Assembly: GCA_018806915.1 (NCBI GenBank)
Contig: JAGKQI010000045.1
Span: forward strand, 1,426,001 to 1,490,000
DNA: 64,000 nucleotides
Direction of reading: 5' to 3'
From: Phytophthora colocasiae
Lineage: Eukaryota; Oomycota; Peronosporomycetes; Peronosporales; Peronosporaceae
Shown here: positions 54,681-64,000 of the stretch, piece by piece
Position numbering within the stretch: position 1 is the stretch's first letter
Layout of the letters: each line of letters opens with the position of its first letter
Made by a program: the position numbers and the translations under genes
The notes under the pieces: model-generated
Databases searched by the model: none
What the model saw: the letters and a program-made list of their open reading frames with translations, nothing else
What the model was told of the DNA's origin: nothing

Positions 54681-57600
54681 CCCCCCAACGCCCAAACGTT
54701 GTATCTGACAACATGATTCATGTTGTATGTCCAAGACATACAACATGTTTGAATAGGGATTGGCTCGAAAACCGGCCTCAGTATAGTAAAGTCAAGTATA
54801 GGCAAATCCCGAGCATAACAGGGCGACCTTCCCGATGCACAGGGCTAGGTAGCTCTAGTACATAGAAGACTCAGTAAAACTGTCCCATCCCCGCCCCCCT
54901 CCCCTTCCGAAATCAGTGGTGTGTAGTCATTTGGAAAACGCCGAAGAAGAAAGAAGTGAGGATGCCACTGAAGACCCCGCGACCGCGCGAGACTCGCAGC
55001 GAGCACCAGAGGTTCGTCCGACGTTTGGAGGAGGCCTCCAGCTGAGCGAAAGCGAATGATGCAGGAACATGCTGCGTTTTTGGCTGGGGACAGGGAGGAC
55101 GACGTGGCTTTTGACGACGACGCAGATCTGCCGTCAGCTCGCACGCCCCGACCCCAATTACGACCCCCAACGGGCAAGGATGTGTCGTACTTGAGGGCGC
55201 AGAAGCGCACCATCGCGCAGCAGAGGCGGGCGGTGGCAGCTAAGACCGTGGCGGGTTCCGGCAAGAAGGCCCCAGCAAGACGGACGAAGTCGTCGATAAC
55301 CAAGTCGCTTCACGAAGAGTTCGTATCCGAAGAAGACGAAGACGACGATGAAGACGACGGTGACTACGAAGACGAAGAGGTGCTAGGGGAGGAGGAGGAA
55401 CTCGGCTTTGAGGAAGAAAGGTCCAACAAATCGAGAACCAAGGGTAAGACGAAGAAGAAAGCGAAGCAGAAGGCCCCTACTAAAAAGCCTCGCAAGCTAA
55501 CTGGCGCACAGCTTGCCAAAGAGGCGACTGTTGTGCGACGCGCTGCAGCTGAGCAGCGCTGCATTGCGTCTGCAGCTGCCGAGGTTGATGGCGCTTTGGA
55601 GCACGCGCGTGCAAGGAAGACAATTGAAGAGGCCAAGAAGAAGAAGGAGAAGAAGACGAAGAGCCCACAAGTGGAGAGCACGACGTCGGAAGCTTCTCCT
55701 GGAACAGTGGGCATTGCTGAGGTTCCGCCATCACCTGCTGCACCCGCAACAAGGTACAACTTTGCTTCAGGCGGCATGATACAACATATACTAACCGATG
55801 ATGTTGTATGTCATGTAGGATTGAACAGCATGAAGAACATCCAACTAGTCCACCGCGTGATGATACAACTTATGGAGATGACGACAGGTACAACATGCTT
55901 ACTCAAAATGGATACAACATGTGCGCCATACAACATGCTGATCTTGCCGATTTGTATTGCTGCAACTATAGGAGTACCGCTGCACAACCCAGTACCGTTC
56001 CTCAATCAAGTGAAGTTCCACGGCCAAGCTCACCGGCAAACTCCTGCACTCACCACGGCGAAGTCGACGAATCTATCCCAACACAGTCGCAAGAATTCGA
56101 GGTACTCAATTCAGATTGTGAAGACGCTGAGACGGAGATTGGCTTCTACGATGACGACGAAGAGCTACAACGACCCACGGCAAGGCACGGGGATGAAACC
56201 GCAGATGATGAAGGGAGTTCAAGTGATGAAGACAGCTGTGAGGAAACGGACGCAGCGGTTCAGATGATGGCACCGATCTAAATGAGATCGAGCCAGCTGT
56301 TGTTGATTCGATACTGGTGGTCTGTCCCGGGAATGGAGAGCTGCGTAAGGATGAGATGGTGGGCTTCGCACAAGATGATGAAAGCATGAAGGCAATGCGA
56401 GCAAGCGGTTGGGAACTTGGTACGTGCGGAAAATGCTGTATTGTACAACATGTTCTCACAGTATCATCTCGTATGTGGTGACATGTAGACTCCCGCCAAG
56501 TTTCCACCGGATGAAAAGTATCCGAACCTGTACTCTGGCGATTTTGGACCGACATCTGAAGTTTTGCAGTTGGCAGAGTCTCCGCTGGATTTGTTCCTGT
56601 TTTTCATGCCGAAGAAGTTCTGGCGGCAGGTGGCTAAAGAGTCGAACCGGTACTTCCTGCAGAACCTGACCGCTCGTGTCGACAGGATGTATGACAAAGC
56701 AAAGGACACCGGGCAAAAATCAAGGGAAGAGTTCACGGTGCGTGAGGCCAAGAAAGACGACATCGAGCCCCACGAGATCGTACATGTCCTGGGGTTGCTG
56801 ATGGCGCGGATGCTGAACCCGCAGCGTCGACGGTTCCGAGACCATTGGTCTACCGAACGGGTTGGAGCTGTGCCCCGAGGCACTTTCAACGACTACATGC
56901 CTCGCCATCGGTTCGAGCATATCATGGCCAATCTCCATTTCACCAACAACGCCGACGTCCGTGCTGCGTCGGACAGAGCTTGGAAGGTGCGTTCTGTCAT
57001 TGACACGCTGCAGGAGAGATTTCCGAGGGGATACATTACTCCGCCCGTCATATCGTTCGATGAGGGAATTATTCCGTCACGCAACCGAAAGAATCCAACG
57101 CGGCAGTATCTCAAGGCAAAGCCTCACAAGTGGGGAACCAAACTGTTCCTGACGTGTTGTGCGTCTACGGCGTATTGCATGAGGTATGGAACACGATGCG
57201 GGTCCAAAGCGGATCCGCATTTTTTTGGCCCTAAGTGAACATGTTGTATCTGACTGTGTGTTTCATTTTTGATGATGTCTGCTACAACATGTAGACTTGA
57301 GGTGTACTGCGGAAAGGCGCAACACGCAGCAGAAGTTGGCAATGTGCCAGAAAGCCAGCGTTCAGCAGATCCAAACACCGGGCCGTCTGCAGTGATCCGT
57401 AACCTGGAAGCCGTCTTACCCGCTCCCAGGATGAGGTCTATCACCTTGTCGTTACTGACAGATTTTATACGTCAGTTCAACTGGCTTTTCAACTGTTGCA
57501 GCGCAACGTGTACTCAATTGGTACTATTATAGGTGATCGTGTCGGTTATCCCCAGGAAATTGTCGAGAAAAACCGAGATCGACCTCAGCGGATCGAGCAT

Positions 57601-59212
57601 GGCGCAACGCGAATGGCCGTGGCACGAAATTGTGCTTTGATGACGGGGCTAGTCTGGTGGGACCGAAAACCCGTGCAATTCTTGGGGACAGGTTCAAGTC
57701 GAGCTATGAAACCTGCCGTATGTACGCGCTACGAGTTGGTTCCCTACGATCTGTTCTAACCGTGCAAGTCGTGTGTTGACAGGGAGACGCACGAGAGGAA
57801 CTGGAGGAAGACGCCACGTCGTTCCTTGCCCGGCCATGGTGCGTGATTGCCACCGCTGGATGGGTGGAGTCGATATCCACGACCAGCTTCGTCTGCAGCG
57901 ATATTCTCTGCAGCTCCAAACATGGTGCAAGAAGTACTACAAGGCAATCTTCATGGGGCTTGTCGACGTGGCTATTGTGAATGCCTACATCGTGTTCAGA
58001 GAGGCTCAGAAGAGAATGGATCTCAAGCAAGCTTCACATGCTGAATTTTTGCTGGAACTGCATGCCCAACTCCTGCAGCCTGAACAAAGAAGACTTCTGC
58101 AGAAGGGTAAAGTATACACGTTGGATGTGCTACATGTTGTATGGATATGTGGGCTCTGCGGAGACAGATACATGCTGGATGTGTCACATGTTGTATGAAT
58201 TTATGGGCCCTGTGAAGACATATACATGTTGGATGTGCTACATGCTGTATATTAACAAGAGTATGACATTTCCTGTAGTCAGATCCAGAAGCCGACGAGG
58301 ATGAGGATGCAGCACTTCTGGCTCCGTTACCAAGGAACCATGAGCCAGTTGAATGTCCAGACTGGCAGATTGTCAATGGTGTTCGTAAGCGCCGTCAACG
58401 GCAGTGCAAGGTGTGTTCTATTCTAAAGCGCAAGGTCGGAGAACGCCGCGCTACTAAGTATTACTGCTGCATGCAGCCAGTCAGACAAAAACTCGGTACG
58501 TACTATCGGCGATGGAGGACGGAGGTGGGGAGTCGGTCTAATGGGCTTGCTGCAGCTTGTATTTGTGCATTAAAACGTGGAAGCACTACCTGGCAACTCA
58601 TGACGTGCTTCCAGATTTGGCACAACAAGTGGAGAATGGATCAAAGCGTCTAACCCGCGCTGCGGGCGCGATATCCAGAATCGGGCTGCTGGAACTGGTG
58701 GTGGCAAGAAGCGCAAGCGTCATGAAACCGAAGGAGACGAAGATCAAGAAGACGAAGCTGAGGACGACGCACCTTCACCAAGCAGCAGTGCAGACACTGG
58801 CGACCACGAGAGTGATGCTCACGACTACGAGAGTTGCCATGATGAGTAGTGGCAGTTTGGGCGACGGTAACAAAGATATGTAACGCATCGGTTTTGTCTT
58901 GTAGTGCGATGATGTGTCCTCTTCCAGCAGCGTTTCTGTTTACTTCGGCCAGTCTCTTGATAAAAAGGACACCGGTCTCCCCTGTCAAATGCGATATCAT
59001 GAGCTCTCTTACAACATGAACGGCGAAGCCACGCTGTACATACAACATGCTAGAGGATTTGCAGAGAGGTCGCATGTCGCGTTTTTCAGAAAAGGACTAC
59101 GTACCTTAGCGGGACTATAGTGAAATCAAGTGTCCGGTGTCTCTAACACGTTGTATCCTACAACATGTGAAATATTCACTTATTTACGAAAAAACGCTTG
59201 GGCGTGGGGGGG
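54681..59212 (+). mobile_element. piggyBac element D, 4.5 kb
   Basis: The ends are CCCCCCAACGCCCAAACG and, inverted, CCCCCCCACGCCCAAGCG. It is flanked by TTAA (54677-54680, 59213-59216) within the gypsy-2 protease region. The word TACAACATG (or CATGTTGTA) recurs in both ends and in most introns. Confidence 0.92.
55056..58653 (+). pseudogene. piggyBac D transposase, one frame break
   Basis: The N-terminal exon is long and charged (acidic EEDEDDDEDDGDYEDEE, then K-rich) and lacks the GW module of the other families. Introns are visible at about 55754-55818, 55888-55971, 56420-56488, 57184-57294 and 58107-58278. The core has DLFLFFMPKKFWRQVAKESN, VISFDEGIIPSRNRKN (first D), and then, after a one-base frame change near 57437, VTDRFYTSVQLAFQLLQ (second D), and RWMGGVDIHDQLRLQRYSLQ (third D). 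The tail is cysteine-rich (CKVCSILKRKVGERRATKYY...) and ends MTCFQIWHNKWRMD. Confidence 0.84.
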
Positions 59213-59216
59213 TTAA

Positions 59217-59320
59217 GACTGTGTTTGGTGAGACGGTATACGTGGACGCATGCATTGTCGATGGCTGTACGAGTGATTTTCTGTTGGGCGTTGACTTTTT
59301 ACGACGGCACGGTGCTACCA
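59217..59320 (+). pseudogene. gypsy-2 protease, middle part
   Basis: A short piece between piggyBac D and the Tc1-like element, reading VFGETVYVDACIVDGCTSDF and LLGVDFLRRHGATI, which are typical second-half retropepsin residues. The frame joins to 54676 and to 60388 when the inserts are ignored. Confidence 0.8.
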
Positions 59321-59322
59321 TA

Positions 59323-60385
59323 CAGACCTGGCCAAAAGGATAGGACACCCCATAAATTTTAGGTTTTCTCAGCCAATCCGCGGTCTTTCTTATCGCCAAT
59401 TGCACCAATAAAAGCGTATTTCGTGCTGATCGGGCCTATCAAATTTGAGCTTCATCGGAGAAAAATTGAGTGACTTTCAATACAACAGTCCGATTTTGTG
59501 CCTGGTCAAAAGGATAAGACAATTTTTTATACTTGAATTTTGTATGGGAGGAGGAGTGGTCACAGTGCAGACTACGCTCAAATTCAGCTTCCTCCCACAG
59601 CACTTAGAGTTGTCCCGCTCAAAATAGCCCGAAAGCAGCAGCTAATGAAGTTCGAGAAAGGTCAGATAACAGCGCTATCAAGTCAAGGATGCAGTGTGAA
59701 GCAAATTGCAGATTGCAGTCTCTAAAGCGCTCAAGGACTGTAGTGACAAACCTTTTAAAAGATTCGGGTAGTTATGGCCAGCGATTTAAGAAAGGTCGCC
59801 CTAGTAAGCTCACCGGTCGCGACTGCCGTAGTATTGCTCGCGCGACGCGGCAGGGGACGCTAAGCTCATCAAAGCTCGCAGAACAGCAGAAGCTTGGCGT
59901 CTCCAGTCGCACAGCGGAGCTGTTTAAGTACTCAAGATAACAAGGTGCCTACGCTCACAGAGACTCGCATGGAGGCACGAATCAAGTGGCGTCTCATGAC
60001 TGGGGTGAACAAAACTGGAGGAAAACAGTTTTTCTGATGAAAAGGAATGGAATTTAGATGGACCTGACGTCCTAAATGCTACTGGCGCTACCTGGAGGAC
60101 GAGCCAAAGGTGAGGTTCAGCCGTTCGCAGGTGCGGCTAGTAGTTCAACTTCAACTCAAGCTATACAAAATTCAAGTATAAAAAATTGTCTTATCCTTTT
60201 GACCAGGCACAAAATCGGACTGTTGTATTGAAAGTCACTCAATTTTTCTCCGATGAAGCTCAAATTTGATAGGCCCGATCAGCACGAAACACGCTTTTAT
60301 TGGTGCAATTGGTGATAAGAAAGACCGCGGATTGGCTGAGAAAACCTAAAATTTATGGGGTGTCCTATCCTTTTGGCCAGGTCTG
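59323..60385. mobile_element. Tc1/mariner element with IR/DR ends, internally deleted
   Basis: The 1063 bp element is flanked by TA (59321-59322, 60386-60387). Its ends form an inverted repeat of more than 200 bp. Inside each, the terminal word CCTGGCCAAAAGGATAGGAC (59328 on) returns as CCTGGTCAAAAGGATAAGAC near 59501, the IR/DR layout known from Tc1-type elements. The right end mirrors this at about 60190-60208 and 60361-60380. A broken transposase lies between. Confidence 0.9.
59540..60115 (+). pseudogene. Tc1-like transposase remnant
   Basis: A paired-type helix-turn-helix N-terminus is spread over two frames (KFEKGQITALSSQGCSVKQI, then SRTVVTNLLKDSGSYGQRFK and GRPSKLTGRDCRSIARATRQ). Decayed sequence follows, with SDEK and NLDGPDV around 60035-60075, which corresponds to the first catalytic aspartate region of Tc1 proteins. 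The rest of the DDE domain is absent. Confidence 0.78.
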
Positions 60386-60387
60386 TA

Positions 60388-63300
60388 GACTTTGAACGAA
60401 ACGAGTTGAGCTATCGAGACGATGATCGGAAGGTGATCATACCGTTTCACACTACGAAGGGAAATAGGAAGGAAGCGAACGGTGCTCGAGTTGCGGCAGT
60501 GAGGATGGCTAAGCGAACGCAATTGCAGGGCAGAGCAGTGACTTCGGTGGAAGTAGCTGTAGCAGCTCCTGATGGCGAAGTTGGCATATTTGTACCGAGT
60601 AGACGAACGGGTGCTGTGATGTTGAGCGCCACGGTGACGACGGTGCAGAACGGTAAAGCATGGGTGCCAATGGTGAACTCAGCGAACGGAAGAGTGAAGC
60701 TACCGTCGAAGAAAGATCTCGGCACGTGGATACCTCTGGACGAAGATGTTGAGATACTAGAAATGAATGGTGCATTGCAGCGAGATCGACTGAAGCAGTG
60801 GTTGAACGAGATGAGTGACAGCCAGCCACTGGACAACGAGAATGAAGTTGTGACTGGAGTGCAGGACACAGAGAGTCGCGAGCTGATCTTGAAGCTATTG
60901 CGAGCTTATCCGGAGCTATTGACAAACAAAGATGACTGTCCACCTGCCACAGCGCTACCTATTGAGCATCACATTGATACCGGCGACGCGACACCAATCA
61001 TGATGAAGCGAAGACGACAAGCACAAACGGAAGATGCCATCATCGAAGAAAACGTGAAGAAGATGTTAGCTGCGGGCGTAATCGAGGAAGGCAATGGAGC
61101 GTGGGGTTTTCCTGTGGTGCTAGTACGGAAAAAGGATGGCGAGGTACGGTTCTGTGTAGACTACAGAGCACTGAATAAGATCACTCGGAGAGATGTATAT
61201 CCGCTACCACGAATCGACGAAACCTTAGAATCTTTGGGGGGATCACTTTTGTTTACTACTCTTGATTTGAAAGCGGGGTATTGGCAGATTCTGATGGCGT
61301 TGAACGACAAAGCGAAGACGGCCTTTACTACGAAGCAAGGACTGTATCAGTTCACGAGGATGCCATTTGGATTGATGAACGCACCTTCGACATTCCAACG
61401 TATGATGAACAGTGTACTACGCGGATTAACCTGGACTACGTGCTTAGTCTACTTAGATGACATTGTGATCTACACTAAAGGCGGAATCGAACGACATATT
61501 TTGGAGTTGGCGTGTGTGTTGGAACGATTGTCCAATGCTGGTCTGACTTTGAAGTTGAAGAAATGTGTGTTTGCAACGGAGACGATGGAGTATCTCGGAC
61601 ATGAATTGAGTAAGGAAGGCGTGCGGCCACTAGATCGATTGGTGAATGCTGTACGTGAATTCCCGAAGCCGAAGGACGCTAAGGAAGTGAAGCGGTTTGT
61701 GCACTTGGCTGGATACTACCGAAAATTTGTGAAGGGGTTCGGATCGATGATGGAACCGCTAACGAAGTTGTTGAGGAAGAACGTACATTGGGATTGGGGG
61801 CCATCGCAAGATGCCGCATTTGATGAGGTGAAACGAGTATTAACTACGAAACCTGTGTTACGCTACCCTGATTTCCAACTTCCCTTTCGACTAGTTACTG
61901 ATGCGAGTACGATAGGCCTGGGCGCGAGTCTAATGCAAAACGATGGTGAGGGTTGGAAGCCTGTGGCATACGCGAGCAAAGTTAACAATGAAGCGGAAAC
62001 CAAGTACGGTATAACGGAGTTAGAATGTCTGGCAGTGGTGTGGGCGATAAAATTGTTTCGACCTTACCTGTATGGACGGAGATTCGTGATAGTCACTAAT
62101 CACGCTGCACTTAAGTGGTTGATGACGAGCGCAAATTTAACCGGCAAATTGCACCGATGGGCGTTGACGTTGCAGGAGTACGACTTTGACGTGGAATACA
62201 GACCTGGAAACACAAACGTAGTTGCTGATGCGCTTTCGAGAGCACCTGTGATGTGTATGGTGAAAGCGGCGGTTGGCCGAAGACGAAAGAAAAGAAGAAG
62301 GGCCCCGAGATTGAGTGCGGTGTCTATTACGGCTACGACTGGCGAAACTGTGGGGGATGACGGTGAAAACCACGGTGATACACCACGAGGACGAGATTCG
62401 GAAAGGAACTTGGGTGATGGTGATCCTGTCGATGAACGAGAGTCCATGATATTAGCGAAGGGACGAGCTACAATACACGACGATAACGATGCCGATGATG
62501 TACAGCGAACCACACTGAGAAATGACGTTAATGTACGGGTGTATGAGCACGGAGAACGTAGTGAAGTCAATGGTTCGAAACTGGAGAAGGCGTGCACCGG
62601 AACAGAGCAGCGAATGAGCGCGAATACATGCGAGCCGGAAGTGACGCGTACTGTGAGTACTGTGCGGGAACCTAAGGCTACGAGTTGTGACCGCCGGACG
62701 GTTAGTGAACGACACAAAACGAAAACGATGGACACTAGACGACGGAACGTTACTGCGGCAAAAACACTGACGAAGAAGAGACCATTGTCACGAGGTGAAG
62801 CGCTGAAACGAACACCGGGCGAGTCGCGAGAAGTGCAGCTGGTGTACGATGACGACGTTGATAGCGATACTGATGACAAGTCAGAACGACGAACCGTACG
62901 TGCAATGAACGAGCAGACATCCGCGAATGAAATGAACAACCTTGGACGACCAGCGAAACGGACGAGGAACACGAAGGAGCGAGTTGCGGACGATCACCAA
63001 CTAATAAGAGGACCAAACGACGTACAGCGCCGAGTACCGATGTCACAGCGGCAGCAATACCAACTTTCCGAACGAAGTGCGAAAGAACGACGACAGCGAA
63101 GAGAACATGGCGACACGTTGCAATTGACGGACGAAGAGATCATGGATGCACAAATGAAGAGCAAAATGGTGCAAACTTTAGTCAAGGAAGGCGAATACCG
63201 GAACATGTGCGTCACGACGAGTTACGGGTTGGTGATTGAGACTCCGGATGGAATACGTGTGATTTTACCACCTGCACTGTGGGCGTTGGCATTTAAAGAG

Positions 63301-63576
63301 TGTCATGATTCGATTTGGGCTGGACATTTACGAACGGCACACACACAAGCGCGAGTTGCACAGGTTTATTGGTGGCCAAACCTAGCGAGAGAAGTTCGAC
63401 GTTGGGTGCGTGGATGCCAAGACTGTGGAAGCCGGAAAGCGAGACCGCGCGATGTGATACCACCGCTAAGAAGTTTGAGGGGTGGAAATGTTGGAGATCG
63501 TTGGGCGTTAGATGTGGCGGGACCGCTACCTGCTGGAGACAACGGACAACGATATGTGATCGCAGCATTAGAGTAG
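60388..63576 (+). pseudogene. pol: gypsy-2 reverse transcriptase, RNase H, integrase start
   Basis: An uninterrupted frame of over 1060 codons. Reverse transcriptase: VRKKDGEVRFCVDYRALNKI, TTLDLKAGYWQILM, MPFGLMNAPSTFQRMMNSVL, and the catalytic VYLDDIVIY. RNase H: RLVTDASTIGLGASLMQND and ITELECLAVVWAIKLFRPYL. A charged spacer of about 270 codons follows (62270-63080). Integrase: HDSIWAGHLRTAHTQARVAQ with CQDCGSRKARP, then the first core residue in RWALDVAGPLP. It ends at 63574-63576 (TAG), where a different element begins, so the other two core acidic residues are missing. Confidence 0.92.
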
Positions 63577-64000
63577 GAAAAAACTTAAAATCTGTTGCAG
63601 AACTACTGAATGACCTGTTACCCCCGAATCTACTGAAAACCTGTTACTGGAGTCTGAATGCCTGTTGCACCGATTAGGTTCTCAAAGCGCAACAGAAATT
63701 CAAGGCTGAAAACCTGTTAGAAGTTGGCACTAAGATGAATATGCAATGATATCTCGTTCTAGGGTACGTTTATAGCGCTCCGATGTTTCTCGCTCGAATA
63801 ATTCCTTGTACCAGCTCTTCAACTTGATAATAGAGAACATCACCGTGCAGATACGATACACTCCACTCGAAAACACCGTCTTCTTCGGAAAGTCGGCACC
63901 CAGCAACTTGCCCCACCCTGTGTTCACGGAATTGAGCATCTCCATCCTCTACATCGAATTCTTCCACGTATGGCCAACGAAGTGGACGCCCTGGTTGCTG
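63577..64000. other. End of an unidentified mobile element
   Basis: The sequence after the integrase break is unrelated to gypsy-2. It begins GGAAAAAACTTAAAATCTG and has CCTGTT words repeated at 63614, 63633, 63650, 63661 and 63714. A - strand frame entering from the window edge (about 63990-63770, with VEEFDVEDGDAQFREHRVGQ and YLHGDVLYYQVEELVQGIIR) may be the start of its transposase or another element gene. I could not assign a superfamily. Confidence 0.45.

Larger units (their letters stand above)
50401..63576 (+). mobile_element. Second Ty3/gypsy element (gypsy-2), interrupted
   Basis: The start at 50401 (TGTAATAGGA) is fixed by comparison with the uninterrupted flank at 28.6 kb. Gag, protease, reverse transcriptase, RNase H and the first part of integrase are read in order. 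PiggyBac D (54681-59212) and a Tc1-like element (59323-60385) are nested in the protease region. At 63577 the integrase stops inside its catalytic core at the border of another element. The 3' part and 3' LTR lie outside the window. Confidence 0.9.

Noticed and set aside
62100..62972. 290-codon antisense frame over gypsy-2 pol
   Set aside because: It lies opposite the well-formed pol frame, is S/R/T-rich and has no domain; unlike the gypsy-1 antisense frame it does not reach into non-pol sequence.
1..64000. Bacterial or plasmid origin
   Set aside because: Spliceosomal introns, LTR retrotransposons, piggyBac/PIF elements and RXLR-type effectors point to an oomycete.

Overview
The window looks like a repeat-rich, gene-poor region of an oomycete genome, most like Phytophthora or a close relative. 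The evidence is three copies of a secreted RXLR-type effector (signal peptide, RGLK, then an acidic EER motif), diverged ankyrin-type proteins, short 60-110 bp introns, and many TTAA-inserted piggyBac elements next to gypsy, copia, PIF/Harbinger, pogo, Tc1, hAT and Mutator-like elements. No rRNA, tRNA or CRISPR array was found. All calls come from reading the sequence; no database search was run.

Layout. 1-10.3 kb: a PIF/Harbinger transposase gene split by a decayed chromodomain gypsy element (1650-9531), which carries a long open frame on its antisense strand. 10.9-17.7 kb: effector copy 1, a broken cadmium-transporter-like fragment, an ankyrin-type gene, a pogo remnant, a PD-(D/E)XK-like gene and effector copy 2. 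18.1-26.6 kb: an 8.5 kb piggyBac element ('B') inserted in the end of effector copy 2. It holds a transposase gene and, converging on it, a DOT1-like methyltransferase gene; the two share a 1.2 kb inverted repeat that includes exons. 26.7-28.3 kb: a deleted piggyBac ('E') 24 bp further on. 28.3-35.6 kb: flank, an inverted ankyrin remnant, a copia element (29527-34646) and a second ankyrin copy. 35.6-39.9 kb: piggyBac 'C' in the last codons of that ankyrin copy. 40.0-44.6 kb: a second PD-(D/E)XK-like copy split by a Mutator-like element that carries pieces of host genes (Pack-MULE-like), with a hAT remnant nested inside. 44.7-48.8 kb: piggyBac 'A'. 49.7-50.1 kb: effector copy 3, frameshifted. 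50.4-63.6 kb: a second gypsy element, with piggyBac 'D' and a Tc1-like element nested in its protease region. The last 420 bp belong to another unidentified element.

The host content is essentially one module, ankyrin-type gene / PD-(D/E)XK-like gene / RXLR-like effector, present twice (12.6-18.1 plus 28.33-28.6 kb, and 29.5-50.4 kb), plus one separate effector copy. Because one copy often gives the empty site of the other, insertion points, target duplications and element ends can be read to the base: TTAA for piggyBac, TA for pogo and Tc1, 9 bp for the MULE, 5 bp for the LTR elements.

The least expected patterns are: (1) each of four piggyBac families has its own short motif, scattered through the transposase introns and the element ends; (2) the DOT1-like gene and shared inverted exon block in piggyBac B; (3) the Pack-MULE-like element; (4) a 27 bp exact match between a piggyBac E end and the sequence just upstream of the PD-(D/E)XK-like gene; and (5) the antisense frame in the chromodomain gypsy element.
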